From: Strongylocentrotus droebachiensis
Lineage: Eukaryota; Echinodermata; Echinoidea; Camarodonta; Strongylocentrotidae
Direction of reading: 5' to 3'
Assembly: GCA_035222895.1 (NCBI GenBank)
Contig: JAVYIG010004970.1
Coordinates: 1 to 64,000, forward strand
DNA: 64,000 nucleotides
The notes under the pieces were generated by a model. That model saw nothing but the letters and a program-made list of their open reading frames with translations, did no database searches and was not told where the DNA came from. Position numbers and translations under genes: made by a program. The stretch's first letter is position 1. The number at the start of each line of letters is the position of its first letter. Shown here piece after piece: positions 1-13,200 of this stretch.

Positions 1-270
1 CGCCCCACCACCTCCCCCCTGGCTACGCGCCTGAATTAAGTAAAAAAATATTATTTCATTTCATTTTCACCTATAAAATTATAATTCAGCATATAGGCTA
101 CACTAAGCAATAGAGCTAGTCAAGAGCTAAGAGACCTAGCTTGTTTAACAAGGTGGAAAGTTCACTAAAGCAATTTCTATGTATAACGTTGAATAATATT
201 CGAAACCTGAGTCATAAAGACCATATATTTATTATAAACATTCTGGATCTGATGATAGAGTGTGTCTTAC

Positions 271-1261
271 TGGTGTTTAGCGGATATTTACAGATGTAGC
301 CGTATGTTGACGTGCAGTCTGCATCAATCCATGTACCGTCTGAAACTCCATCGTAATACACCACAATGTTCAGATCCATCAGCTAAATTAAGAAATAACA
401 ATATCAGAACTGATGAGCTTAGCTTATAAGCTATATTTCATTTTTGATTTAAGAACTGTTGTTGTTGCGAAACATGCTCCAGTAATAACTGCTCCGCGAT
501 CAACATCCTACCCTAATCGAACCCTGCAACAAAATTAAACACTCGACCCAACATACAAGTATACCCTTACAATAAAATTTAAACTAAAATTCTAGTGTAA
601 CTCAAACCCCTTATTCTACATGTATATCTTTGACGGATCACAGTGCGAAGAAATTATGTAGGAGCGCCACGATGGAGTGTTCAGTGATCAATAATGTATT
701 ATTATGAATGGAAAGAAGTTAAAGGTAAAGACCAGTATTGGTAACGCCCCAATTTCAAAAAATGAAATGGAAGCTCTCATTACCAATCATGTGAAAGAAT
801 ATGTTTTTACTAATACATGATGATAACAAATTTGCCGGGAAACCGCCTACTAATTCATATATTTGGTAAATTTGTTTCTCTCATGGTCGTGTGAGAGATA
901 TAGGGTAGTCCCGTATACATCTTTCTGTGTATAGTGCTTGTAACTTTACGAAGAATGGGCCAAATTTCTTATCATTTTGATGATTCCAGAACCTTGCAGA
1001 TGCTAGATGCTAAATGATCAACCTTTTCTGATCGATTCCACAACGTTTCTTTCACAATGCAATCGCATGACCATTACTGGTCTTTACCTTTAAGCTTGAA
1101 TAAATGATGCTTACATTTCAGTCTTTATCGGAGGGACATCCATGCCTACGATCAGGGGCATACGCAGGATTTTTTCAAGGGGGGGGGGGGGTTTAAAATC
1201 GGGCCCAAAATATTTTGATCCCGAAAATTTGAAAATCGCGCCGGCCGAAAAGTCGCTCAGT

Positions 1262-1296
<35 letters not shown>

Positions 1297-4200
1297 AAGC
1301 GGACACTTTTTTTTTTTCGGGAGTCCAAAAAAAATCGCAACGACTCAGCCAGCCGAAAAGTCGCTGAGTAGGGGGGGGGGGGGGGGTAAGCGGACACTTT
1401 TTTTTCGGGAGTCCAAAAAAAATCGCAACGACTCAGCCAGCCGAAAAGTCGCTCAGTAGGGGGGGGGGGGGGGGGTAAGCGGACACTTTTTTTTGGTTTT
1501 TTGGTAGTCCAAAAACATCGCAACGACTCAGCCAGCCGAAAAGTCGCTCAGTGGGGGGTGGGGGGTGGGGGGGGGGGGGGGGTAGGCGGACACTATATAT
1601 ATTTTTGTTGGTCTCGAAATTTGAAAATTTGACATTGTTTTTCGTTTGGGGGGGGGGGGTAAGGTCACCTTTTTAAGGTTAGCCGTGGGCATAATTAAAA
1701 AAAAAAAAAAACCAAAGGGTTTTTTTTAGGGGGGTTTACACACATAAAAATACCAGAGGGGGGAGGGTTTAACCCCCAAACCCCCCCCCCCCCTGCGTAC
1801 GCCCCTGCCTACGATGCCTAGCTCATGTAACTATTTAGCTAAATGAATGAATTTGTTGTTATTTACTTACATGGTTCTCCAGAATACCAGTTGGTATAGG
1901 ATGTAACTGAGCCATCAGTCCAGGCCCAAGTTCCCTCTTCATCGAGGTCATTGAACCCAATCCAGTAAGAACTCGTATTAAAGGTACGTCTGTGTATTTA
2001 ATAAATACAAATTTAAACAAAGTTATACAATCTTTTCATAGTCATACCCTTATTAGGAATCATGATACAGTACTGATCAAAACGTGTGGTAGCATAAGTT
2101 TGTAGCGCGTTGTATTTGTAAACAGAAGTTTTACCAAATTTACCTGGCTTCATATCATGAATCTAAAAAGCAATTTTGTTTTTGAACAATGAATTCGACG
2201 TTATGTCAAATTTATAGCAAAGTGCAATGTGGTGTGCTAGCATCGGCTCCGATCTGTGTGATAAAACTGTGACGGCGTTTGAGCCCCTGGGCATACTCGT
2301 CCTCAGACCACGCTCTGCGCATGCTTGGGTGAAAGGTGGCATGGGAGGGTACGCGGCTAAAGGTGTGCCTGTGCGTGTGGGTGAGGGTTGCTGCCAACGG
2401 AGTATTCCATGATGTGGCTCCTGTATTCGAGGAGTGGGGTCAGGGGTAGGGGCTTACCTCGAATAAACGAAAAGAAAGTTGCTTTCGTCTTGATCAGCTA
2501 CGCTCGCCAGATCACCGTAGTCATTGAGATTTCTGCACGCATTAAGGGCTGTAGTATAGTCGACGGTAGATTCAAGTACTTGGTAGCATGCATTACCGTT
2601 ACGTGTCCAACCAGCGTCACACAGATCCTGATCACTTGTACCATCATCTAGATGATATATTGTACAAATTCAAATCAAGTTGTCTAAATAGTAAGTTCTG
2701 TAAATCGCCACGATTCTTTTGATAAGGGATTTATTTTTCATTTCTATATTTTTTTTTTTTGCCGTAGCAAGAAACAGAGTTGACAAAAGACTTAACTCTC
2801 TTTCGTTGCAATCAGCAATGCATCAAGTCTTTCGTCTTCTTTGTGCATGGCTGATTGTCAACGAAACGGAGTTGAGTCTTTTGTCAACTCTGTTTGCTGA
2901 TACGGCAGCCAGCAAGTGAATACGAATTCGTTTAAATCAAATTATCGAAATGCAAGCATTACTTTTAACAAACAGAACTTTGTTATTCGTGTCTCATCTT
3001 TCCTTATTGAGGTGTCATATGAAAGGGCAGAAAATAAACTTACTAGAAATGTGTTTTTTCTCTTTGAAATTCAGATACCGCCCGCCGAATGACTTTTTAG
3101 TTTCTTCTCATGCGTGAAATATGCATCATAATTATGAGTCACATCATATGAAATAGGAGGATCTAAGCTTTACAAATATGTGTCATTTATTAATTATAAT
3201 TGTGATTAAGTTATGATAAAAACATTGATAATTCTCGGTTTCCTTTATTTCGGAGACGCACTGTATAACGGTGTTTTCATCAAATGTTAAATTCAATCAT
3301 GCTGGTGTTCCCCAAGGTACACGTTTTGGGCCAATTTTCGTTTTAATTATGGTTAAAGATTTATGTGAGCAACTTCCTATAACGTATTTTAGATAATGTC
3401 GACGCCCTTTCGTTAGTACAATGTCGAAAATCTACAGATGTCTCGCAATTACAATCAGTACTTAAATATGTGCAATCTTGGTCTATTGTAAATAATATGT
3501 CACTAAATCCTTAAAAGTTAGTTTCATGAAAAATCCACCAGACCCAGAAAGTCTCTTCATAGCAACTCCGAGTTATGTAATAGGCATAGTTCTAAAATTC
3601 TTGGAGTGATCATCCAGTCCAATCTGAAGTGGAATGTGTATATTGATGAGCACATGAAAAGATGTAATAACAAATGTATATGTTGAGGAAACTTAAGAAA
3701 TTGAATTTACCTTTAAATGATTTAGTATTAATCTACACAGGTTATATACGACCGGTATTAGAATATTGCGCCCCAGTGTTTCATAGTGGTTTTACATCTG
3801 AACCAAGAAAAAGTCTCGAACGAATACAACCGAGAGTTTACAAAATTATTTTAGGCTACAATTTTATGTAATATTCACATGGATGTCAAGTATGCGATTT
3901 AAGTACACTTGAGGAAAAAAGACTAGTACTGTGTAGAAAATTTGCGAAGTCGTTAGCAATTCACCCAGCATGCCAGAACTGGCTACATTCCAAAAAAAAA
4001 GAAATTAGAATATCATTACGTCAGGTTTCTACATAATTATCATAATTTAAAATGCAAAACTAATCGCTTCAAAAACAGCCCTTTACCATTTTGATCAATC
4101 GTATTAACCATAATTAAATGCTTTTTAAACTACATGTTAAATTTCAAACCAAGGACTGGTCTTCACTTTAGTCAAGATTCAAGATTCAAGATTCAAGATT

Positions 4201-7200
4201 TTATTGTCCATAATATAATACAAACATTTGTTTTCCATTGGTGTAACATGTAATATATAAAACATAAGACACAAACATGGTTTCGTGTGCTGAAAGCCAG
4301 AATTGAATTGAATTGAATTTGAATTGATATCTTTATTTATACACGGTTAAAAAAGCCCAAACAGTTACAAGACTAGAAGGGCGTCAAGACTCTATAAAGA
4401 AAAAATCTATGAGCAGGTACGGTCCTCCGGGTTACAGCACAAAACATAACAAGACAGTTATATGACTTATACATAGCAAGAATTTTAAATACAATTCTGA
4501 ATCACATCATGAATAAATTCAGGTATGAATATAAATGTGAATATGGAAGTAGAATAGGAGCAGCATCACAATCGAAATACGAGCAGAAAGAGAAAGCGAA
4601 AGAGAGCTCAAGCTCGAAGGACTGAAAAAAGAGAGAAATATAGGGAAAGTTGGTAAGGGTCCAAAGGGAAAGGAGAGAGATAGAGAAGGAGAGATGGCAT
4701 AATTTCCAATCAGATTATAATGCATGACAGATATACATCGCCGTCTTCAGTCTGAAAATCCAATGTATTCATTCAATTTATTCTTCATAGCAGTTTTAGG
4801 TTCTAAAAGGGCACTAGAACTGTTATAAATAAGAATAAAAGCAATCACTACCCACTATAGTAATAGTAATAGGGGTAATAGTATATTTGAAAAGCGCTTA
4901 GAGACATTCGTATGAACTGCTATATAAAAATTAAATATTATTATTATTATTATCATTAAGCATTCTCGGTCTTAAACAGGAACTCAACTTTCCCTTTAAA
5001 GGGATCGTTTAACAATTTTAAATCTGAGATGCACGGCCCTACGTGTTATCAGTGTCTGTGATATGGTATAATATTGAAGCCCTAAAAAATGGCGCTTCAA
5101 AATGATCAAGAAGTGCCTAAAAAAAAAAAAAATCTTTGAGTGATCGGTTTTAACCATACTCGTTTTCCCCAATAGACTGTAGTGTAATGAAAACCGTTTG
5201 TTAAACGGTTTTCAAAATTTGTAATTCCAATCCTAAATATCTGGATAATCAGACGGGCGATCGGCTTGTAAAATTCATGGAGTTCCTGCCTTACCTAAAG
5301 GTTTATAATTTTATTGCAGCATGAGCTAAATTCAGGATTTAGTTTCAGAATCTGAGACTACTACTACTAATCATGATTAATATCTTGCCAAAGGGCATTT
5401 CTGCCCGGCTTGGAGTTAATTGGACCCTCAACCCTTGGATTGAAAGTCAACTGAATGAACCACTGAACCACGACACCTTCACAAAATATCCTCCTCTTCT
5501 ACATAATACAGGCGCTGTCACACAGAAAAATCCCGACCCATCTTGAATAAACCAGATTTTAGAAATCTAGTTTTTTCATTTACGTCGGGGACAGACGGAT
5601 TTTTGGCCTCTGTGTGACACCGCCTTACACATCCACGCCTACATAAAATACCCTAGATTGTTATATATGGTTTGCTTGTACACACTTAAAATAGTTGGGC
5701 AAAAAAATGCCCAACTTTTAACCAACACTGAGCAACATACGGTCCACACAACTATTGATTAAAGTCTGCCCAACTGATGTTGGGTAATCAGTTTGCTATG
5801 TGGTTGGGCAAATTAAATTGCCCATCAGTTGGTGACCCATCAGATTTTACCCAACTCTACAATTGCCTAACAGTTGGTTATATATTCAGTTGGGTAATTT
5901 CTTGCCCAACCAATTTTACCCAGTTAGATATTGCCCAACCTTCTATTTGCCCAACTTTTGAGTAAGTTTAATGTTGAGTCTGCCCAACTATCAAAACACC
6001 CATCTATTGGGTAATAATTGCTCAACAATTTCTCTGCAACATCCATTTGCCCAACTCTCAAAACATCCATCTATTGGGTAATAATTGCTCAACAATTTCT
6101 CTGCAACATCCATTTGCCCAACTATCAAAACACCCATCTATTGGGTAATAATTGCTCAACTATTTCTCCACAATATCCATTTGCCCAACTATCAAAACAC
6201 CCATCTATTGGGTAATAATTGCTCAACTATTTCTCCACAATATCCATTTGCCCAACTCTCAAAACACCCATGTATTGGGTAATAATTGCTCAACAATTTC
6301 TTCGCAATATCCAGTTGCCCAACTCTCAAAACACCCATCTATTGGGTAATAATTGCTCAACAATTTCTCCGCAATATCCATTTGCCCAACTCTCAAAACA
6401 CCCATCTATTGGGTAATAATTGCTCAACAATTTCTCCGCAATATCCATTTGCCCAACTCTCAAAACACCCATCTATTGGGTAATAATTGCTCAACTATTT
6501 CTCCACAATATCCATTTGCCCAAATTTCAAAACACCAATCTATTGGGTAATAATTGCTCAACTATTTCTCCACAATATCCATTTGCCCAACTATCAAAAC
6601 ACCCATCTATTGGGTAATAATTGCTCAACTATTTCTCCACAATATCCATTTGCCCAACTATCAAAACAACCATCTATTGGGTAATAATTACTCAACTATT
6701 TCTCCACAATATCCATTTGCCCAACTCTTTAATTCGTCTGTTGGATAATCATTGCTCAACATTTTTTCCATAACATCTATTTGCTCAACTCTTTTTCTCA
6801 TCTAAAGGGTAATAATTGCTTAACTGAAACACAAATAACATACACAGTAAACACATGTTGTTGTTTTCATCAGAAACGTAAAAACAAAACTTGTTAACAT
6901 CAACTACAACATTACAATTTTTGGTGAAAAAAATACAACCTTTTAAAAAAAGTAAATGCAAATATAGCCCCTGTTTGGTGCAGCATGACAACTTTGATGT
7001 ACACTGTATGTATCCCATGTACTCTGATTTCATACATGAATATGTGCATCATATATATTTTGTGGGTGTGGCATAGTGTTCATTTATCCTGACACACCAA
7101 TACTCTGCCTTAGAGTGTTACACATGCACACATTTTTTTGAAGTGAAAAAAAAAGAGGAAATATATTCAAATCTGTGATGGTGAACAGGTACTGATCAAA

Positions 7201-10200
7201 TAACAAGGATACACACTGCCTACTATAACTTTTTGATTAGATTAAAGACAACAAAAATCAATTGACCCTACCTGCTATACTCAGTTTGATTGATTTTATT
7301 GATATTATCAATAATATCAATAAAATTTTGCAAAATGTAGATGAAAATGTTGACTTCTCTACTTCTGCTTTGCGCGATGTAAATTAATGCATGCAGTCCA
7401 TTCAGCAGAGAGTTCAGCGTAGTGTCAATGGACGATACACATTACATGAAAATTAATGGTATATGTAATTTACAATCATATACCCCACTTGCTGTTTTAA
7501 ACGCAGAAAATATCATAGCTCATGTTTTATGAAGAAATATATCATTTTGATGTATGAGTTATGAAACAGTACTCTTGGGATTAAGACCAAACACGATAAG
7601 CATTTGTATACGCCAGTGCAAAAGATTTATAGCCAATAATATGTTTTGTATTTATACTTGGCATATATTCATTTGTTTTCTTAAACTTTCAAGGTGGGGA
7701 TGTTAAGCAATGATTGGGATAAAACAATTAGGCCTTTCATCATTTTTAAAATGTACACAAAGACTTCTGCTGTGTATAAATTCACTCTTTTTTTAAACAT
7801 TATTCAGCGATCCTCACCCCACCCTCAAATCTTCAGTCTTACACAAACATGTCTAAATTATGTAAAATAATGTGCTGAATCCAACTCATAACAGTTTGGC
7901 TTTAAGGTTATTTTGTCCAAAATAATACTTTTTTCCATTTTTTTTTCTCCCAAAATAAACTGGTTCAGGTAGCCATATGTGCTAAACGACGATGTGTCAG
8001 TTTCATCTGTAGGAAATATATCACCAGTAATCATCCTTGGCGTGAACACATCATGATGGCTTATGGCATGTTCATGAAGGCTCGGACCTCCCGCAGCTTT
8101 GGTGTAAGATGCTCCCCATCAGTAAACTGGAACACCACAATCTGGAGAAATTTCCAAACAGAACAGCTTTGCGGCTGATATTCGATATCCATCACATAAA
8201 GTGCCTTAAAGCACAAGTCGACTGCTTTAAGCAGTGTTGCGGCAGGAAGTATCCTCCTCTCTACTACGACGTACGCCTGTATTGGTGTGAGAATGTTCCC
8301 ACGCACAACAACAAATGGCTGTGACCTGACTGCTTCATCAATGTTATCAACATAAGTCTGGATGTCGAGAACCTCCTGTAGTCCAAAGAGAAATCAAGAA
8401 GAAATCATTTGTAATGATATGGATTGATATATATATGTGATGCTTGTCGAATGCTTCTGCTTATGAATCCACAATCACCTACAGGACACCCAAATTTGTT
8501 TATGCACGTTCATCCCTGTCCCATCAAAACATTACTGGGTATTCTTAAATATCCCTGCGGCAAAGGTCAACTGTACCCAAACTGGTCACGTTCAGAGCAT
8601 TACATCAACTAAGCTGGAAGGCATATACAGTGTACAGCCTGTTAATATAAGCATGCATTTTTCACATGTCATTTGCAGGTTAAAGGACTTGCTTGCATTC
8701 ATGAGTGAAATGCGATGTGATGACAAATCTGAGGCCATTTGTAGTTGTACCACAGATAATGACGAACTGACTTATTAAGGTTAAAGCGCCTAGTGTTGCC
8801 CCTGCAGGGCCTCCTTGGGGACCAGCGTGCCCATTACTAGGAACTTGAAAATGGCGGCTTTTCAAGTTTTACACAAATAAAATGTTATGGCAATGCCTTA
8901 TCTGGTAAGAACATATGTATTGCATTTCAACCTCAATTTCATCAGTTGTCCTAGGTTTGAAACTCTTAACAAATTAACTATTGAATTTGTTTGTAATGAA
9001 ATATGATTACTATGGCAAGATTTTAAACACAAACCAAAATATATGCCTTACATGTCATTACTTTACCACCTCCCCAGCACCTATACTTACTGGTTGAACG
9101 TCAATGAAGGACGACAATTTTTCTGCAGTGGTGTACGTTCCTCTCTTGGAATCTTTCCTTCCTCGGAACAAGACTGGGAGCATGTAGAATCCAAGATTGC
9201 TCTTTTCCTCTAAAAAGAGGGAAACAATGAAAGAGTTAAGTAATTAAGTCCCAATTACATATGAAGAAAAGGTGCAACAGCAAACAGGTCAATTATGGAA
9301 CATCTTACAAAATGTACAGTTATATACAGCAAATTAAAAATAACGGTCGAATACATCAATTATTTTCTACAAATATGGGTAAAATCACTCAACGTAAATG
9401 TCAGTCAGTAATTTGGAGCTCAGCTTTCTGAGTAAAGAAAATCAAAATTGCACAAACTTCAGCATAGCCTTCCCAATGAGCTTTAAACCACCATCCCCAC
9501 CCCACAAAGCAAACAAACAAAACAAGCAAGTAAAAGTATGCTAAACCTTTGTCATGGAATCATGTTTTTATCATATGTTGTACATGTATTATATGTTTCA
9601 GAGCACTTTTATTTATTTCAGTTCAATTCCTTACAGGGGGGATATTAGACTCAATGTTTGGTCCTGGCCACAAAAATAAACATCATATAGTGTAGTTGAA
9701 ATAAATTCTTTTGACTTTCTCTCAAGTCATTTTCACTAATACTGTCAAATGTGTGTTCTGACACCACATACCAAGACTGAGTTTCCCAGGGTCATGAATG
9801 TTTTCGAATTCGGCTCTTGCACTTCTCCAGTTGCCAGTTTTCTCGGTGAAGTCCACTACTTTGTTACAGAATGTGGGCCACTTCTGGTACAGCGCGTTTG
9901 CTTTCTCTGGGAACAATTCTGCAAAATCTCCTTCAATCTGTAATTGTTAGGATAGTTATAGAAGCCAGATGAAAGGTAGGATATCTTTCATTTGCATCTT
10001 CTCTTTACCATTTTGCAAGGATTTGAATGGTACACACTAACAATTATCGGTTCAATAGGGATGCACAATTTCTGTAGGACTCGTCGTGCTTGCGCGCTCC
10101 TTTACTAGTGCAGGATTTTGTTCACAGTACAAGATAGCTCGATCCTGCATGATAATTCAAACCCCTACCCTCTTAGGGTGCAGATGTGCACCCTAAGATT

Positions 10201-13200
10201 GAGGTGCAGATAGGGGTTTGAATTCCCAAACAGGAGCTATGTTGCACTGCGAACCAGTCCGTGCACTTGTAAGGGAGAGGATGAGCAAGTCGAGTCTTGG
10301 TACAGAAATCGTGCACCCCTATTGAACCGATAATTGTTAGTGTGTTCCATTCAAATCCTTGCAAATCTTATCTTAACATCAATTGTGGCTATTGTAGGTG
10401 TACATTCAATCCAATTCACTATCTTAGGTGCAGAGTATACAAAAATAACAATTAAATTTTAAATTTAAATCTCTAAACAATATCTAAACAAAAACGAATA
10501 GTTTTGTATCTATTTGCAAGACAAGAGTCACAAGACATATAAGCTTGAGCAATATGAGCTAACCTTGCATGAACTTACATCTACATCTCAGAAAGTCAAA
10601 GCATTACTGCAACACTTAAAGGGATCCGGTAACTTTGTCTTAGATCCTTTAGAAATAATCCTTGATTAAGCTCATGCTGCAATGATAATTATAAACCTTT
10701 AGGTCAGTCAGGAACTCCATGACTTTTACAAGCCGATCACCTGTCTGATTATCAAGATATTAATGATTGGAATTACAAATTTTGAAAACCGTTCGCTAAA
10801 CGGTTTTCATAACACTACAGTCTATTGGGGAAAACAGGTATGGTAAAACGGTTACTCAAAGATTTTTACTTTTTTGAGGCACTTCTTGATCATTTTGAAG
10901 TGCGATTTGTTTAGGGCTTCAATATTACACCATATCACAGACACTGGTAACATGTAGGACCGTGTATCTCAGATTGTTAAACGATCCCTTTAAGGAGACT
11001 GCTAAAGTAAACCTGCCCATGCAACCAAAAAACAAAAAAGTTACTTCTCAAAACATGCGACTCTAGTTTAATTTAATGTCCTTTCTTGTCACATGCAGAA
11101 GAAAAATCAAGGTCCACATACCATTCCAGCATCGAGAAGTCTGGGATATGTGGTAAGAATGTTCTTCACACAACAGTCACTTCTCTTGATCCAGTCATGT
11201 CTTTTTGTTGCTGTTTGTTTCATGTAGTCCTTCACCATGTCCTCTGGCTCCTTGTTGTTACGCAGCCATTCTTCCATTGTCGTGATGTTATCATCGTTCA
11301 CAGACTCAAGATCAGTATCTCCTGGATATAATGCAACAGAACAATCAACAATTAGCATGTATCAACAAGTTTTTGATGATTGTATTGGAAGGGGGGTTTT
11401 AGTTGGCATTGCTCATGCCCCACCAGTTTGTTATGGCACAGCATGACTTCATCAGACGGATCTGAATAACTCATAACTTTAACTATATGAAAAAGTAGCC
11501 AAAATACCTTGCTTTTGAGACTCTGCCTTGTCTTCCTGTACAGCTAATGGTACCCTCAGAGACTTCTCCTTCTTTCTGACGTACCTTAGATGTTCCTCCA
11601 GGTAGCCTGTTGCTGGCCGTCCCTTGGCCCCCACGCAGTACCAGGCCTCCTGCTCAAATAAATTAAAATTCCTTCATAATTCAACTTCAAAAACAGTAAT
11701 GCTCAACAACATTTGTTAAACATTAATAATAATCGAATAAAAGCACAATAAAATTCCAGTGTAAACTGTACATTTACATATTTTGTTACATATGTCAGTG
11801 TTTGCAATAACAAGGTTTGTCCTCTTAAGTACCTATTTCTAACTGCAGACTGTTATATTCCAGCAATGTCATCAAGTCATTGCAAAAACAAAGTGAATGA
11901 TGGATAATTCTGTGAATATCCATTACTCAATGGCATGCAGAGACACAAGTCTAAATATTAAGAGATGTGTCATTACTGGATAATATAACTTATAAACAAG
12001 TGGTAAAAATAAACAAAAATATTGCATGATTTAGTGATTGATGCCATATTAGCTTTTCATTATTTGTAAGCTTTTCAGGCCTGTCTACTGTCAAATTTAC
12101 TATTGCCAGAGATGCTCTTATAATGCTTGTGATAATGTGATACAACATGCAATTGATTGAGCATCTCCAATATAATAAATAAAAGAATAACAAAATTGAG
12201 GAAGCTTCATAGCAAGTTACACAAAATAATATGATCCAGTATTCCAAAAGTTATTGCATAAACACATAATTTATTTGATTTAGACCTTAAAGTAGCTTAT
12301 TGCTTCTGGCTCAAACAGAAACTTCTCATAAAATTTCACTTTCTTGTATATGGGGTCTGTGGGGTAGGGACAGATGGAGGTATGGATGGACAACCTAAGA
12401 ATTAAGGCACCTCCAAGTAATAAATGCCCGCTGTAGTAAGAATCAATCCATAAATCAGTCCAGAAAAAAGTGGTGATCTGATCGAGCCATACCTGAGGTC
12501 ACATATATTAAGGAAAGCAATTCATGGACAGGACTTACATAGCCAAGTGGAGATTCTGGATCTTTTAAGAAAGGAAAGCTTGTCACAATGGCATGGGCCA
12601 TTGATGCCTTCACAAATGAGCTTGGCTTGGTACCATACTCCCGTATCAGGTACTGAGTCAACATATCCACAACAGTATGCCGGTCCCTTTTGCTGCAGAG
12701 ATTTGTAGCATTGATGTTCCTTAATGCTGCTCTTCCCATGGTGGTCTCTCTCAATATACAAGCAATGTTCTGCAACAGATAAAGGATTTTTTTTTTTAAA
12801 GATCAGTAAATTCAGAATAAACAAGTGAAATGTGACAGCATGCAGTCGGTGGGTATATCTCTGGCTGTCCGACCTCCTACAATAAGCCCATCATAAATCA
12901 CTCACTGGGCATTCCTTGCAAACTTTGTTCTGATAAAAAAATTCAATGAAACCTTGAAACTGACCTTAGACTAGCTTAAAACCCATAACCCCAACCAAAC
13001 ATTTTCCATAACATTCCTTTATTCATTCATACCAAAATGTACCTACCAAATCATATCACTAGCCATTCTGCAGATGTAGAAATAAAATGGTATTTTGAGT
13101 AAAAACTTGAATAACCTTTGAACTGACCTTTCACCTTTGAACCCTGCTGCTTGTCAGAAATACTAACAGACAGATAACTCCAAGACATAATGCCTCCGGC

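Noticed and set aside
2212..2412. Overlapping frames on both strands
   Set aside because: No family resemblance, and they lie in an intron between two well-defined lectin exons.
6018..6748. Series of overlapping 65-residue frames every 67 bp
   Set aside because: By-products of the 67-bp tandem repeat; the same holds for frames at 33,457-34,054.
5975..6790. CRISPR-like array
   Set aside because: Whole units repeat without unique spacers, the genome is eukaryotic, and no cas genes are present.
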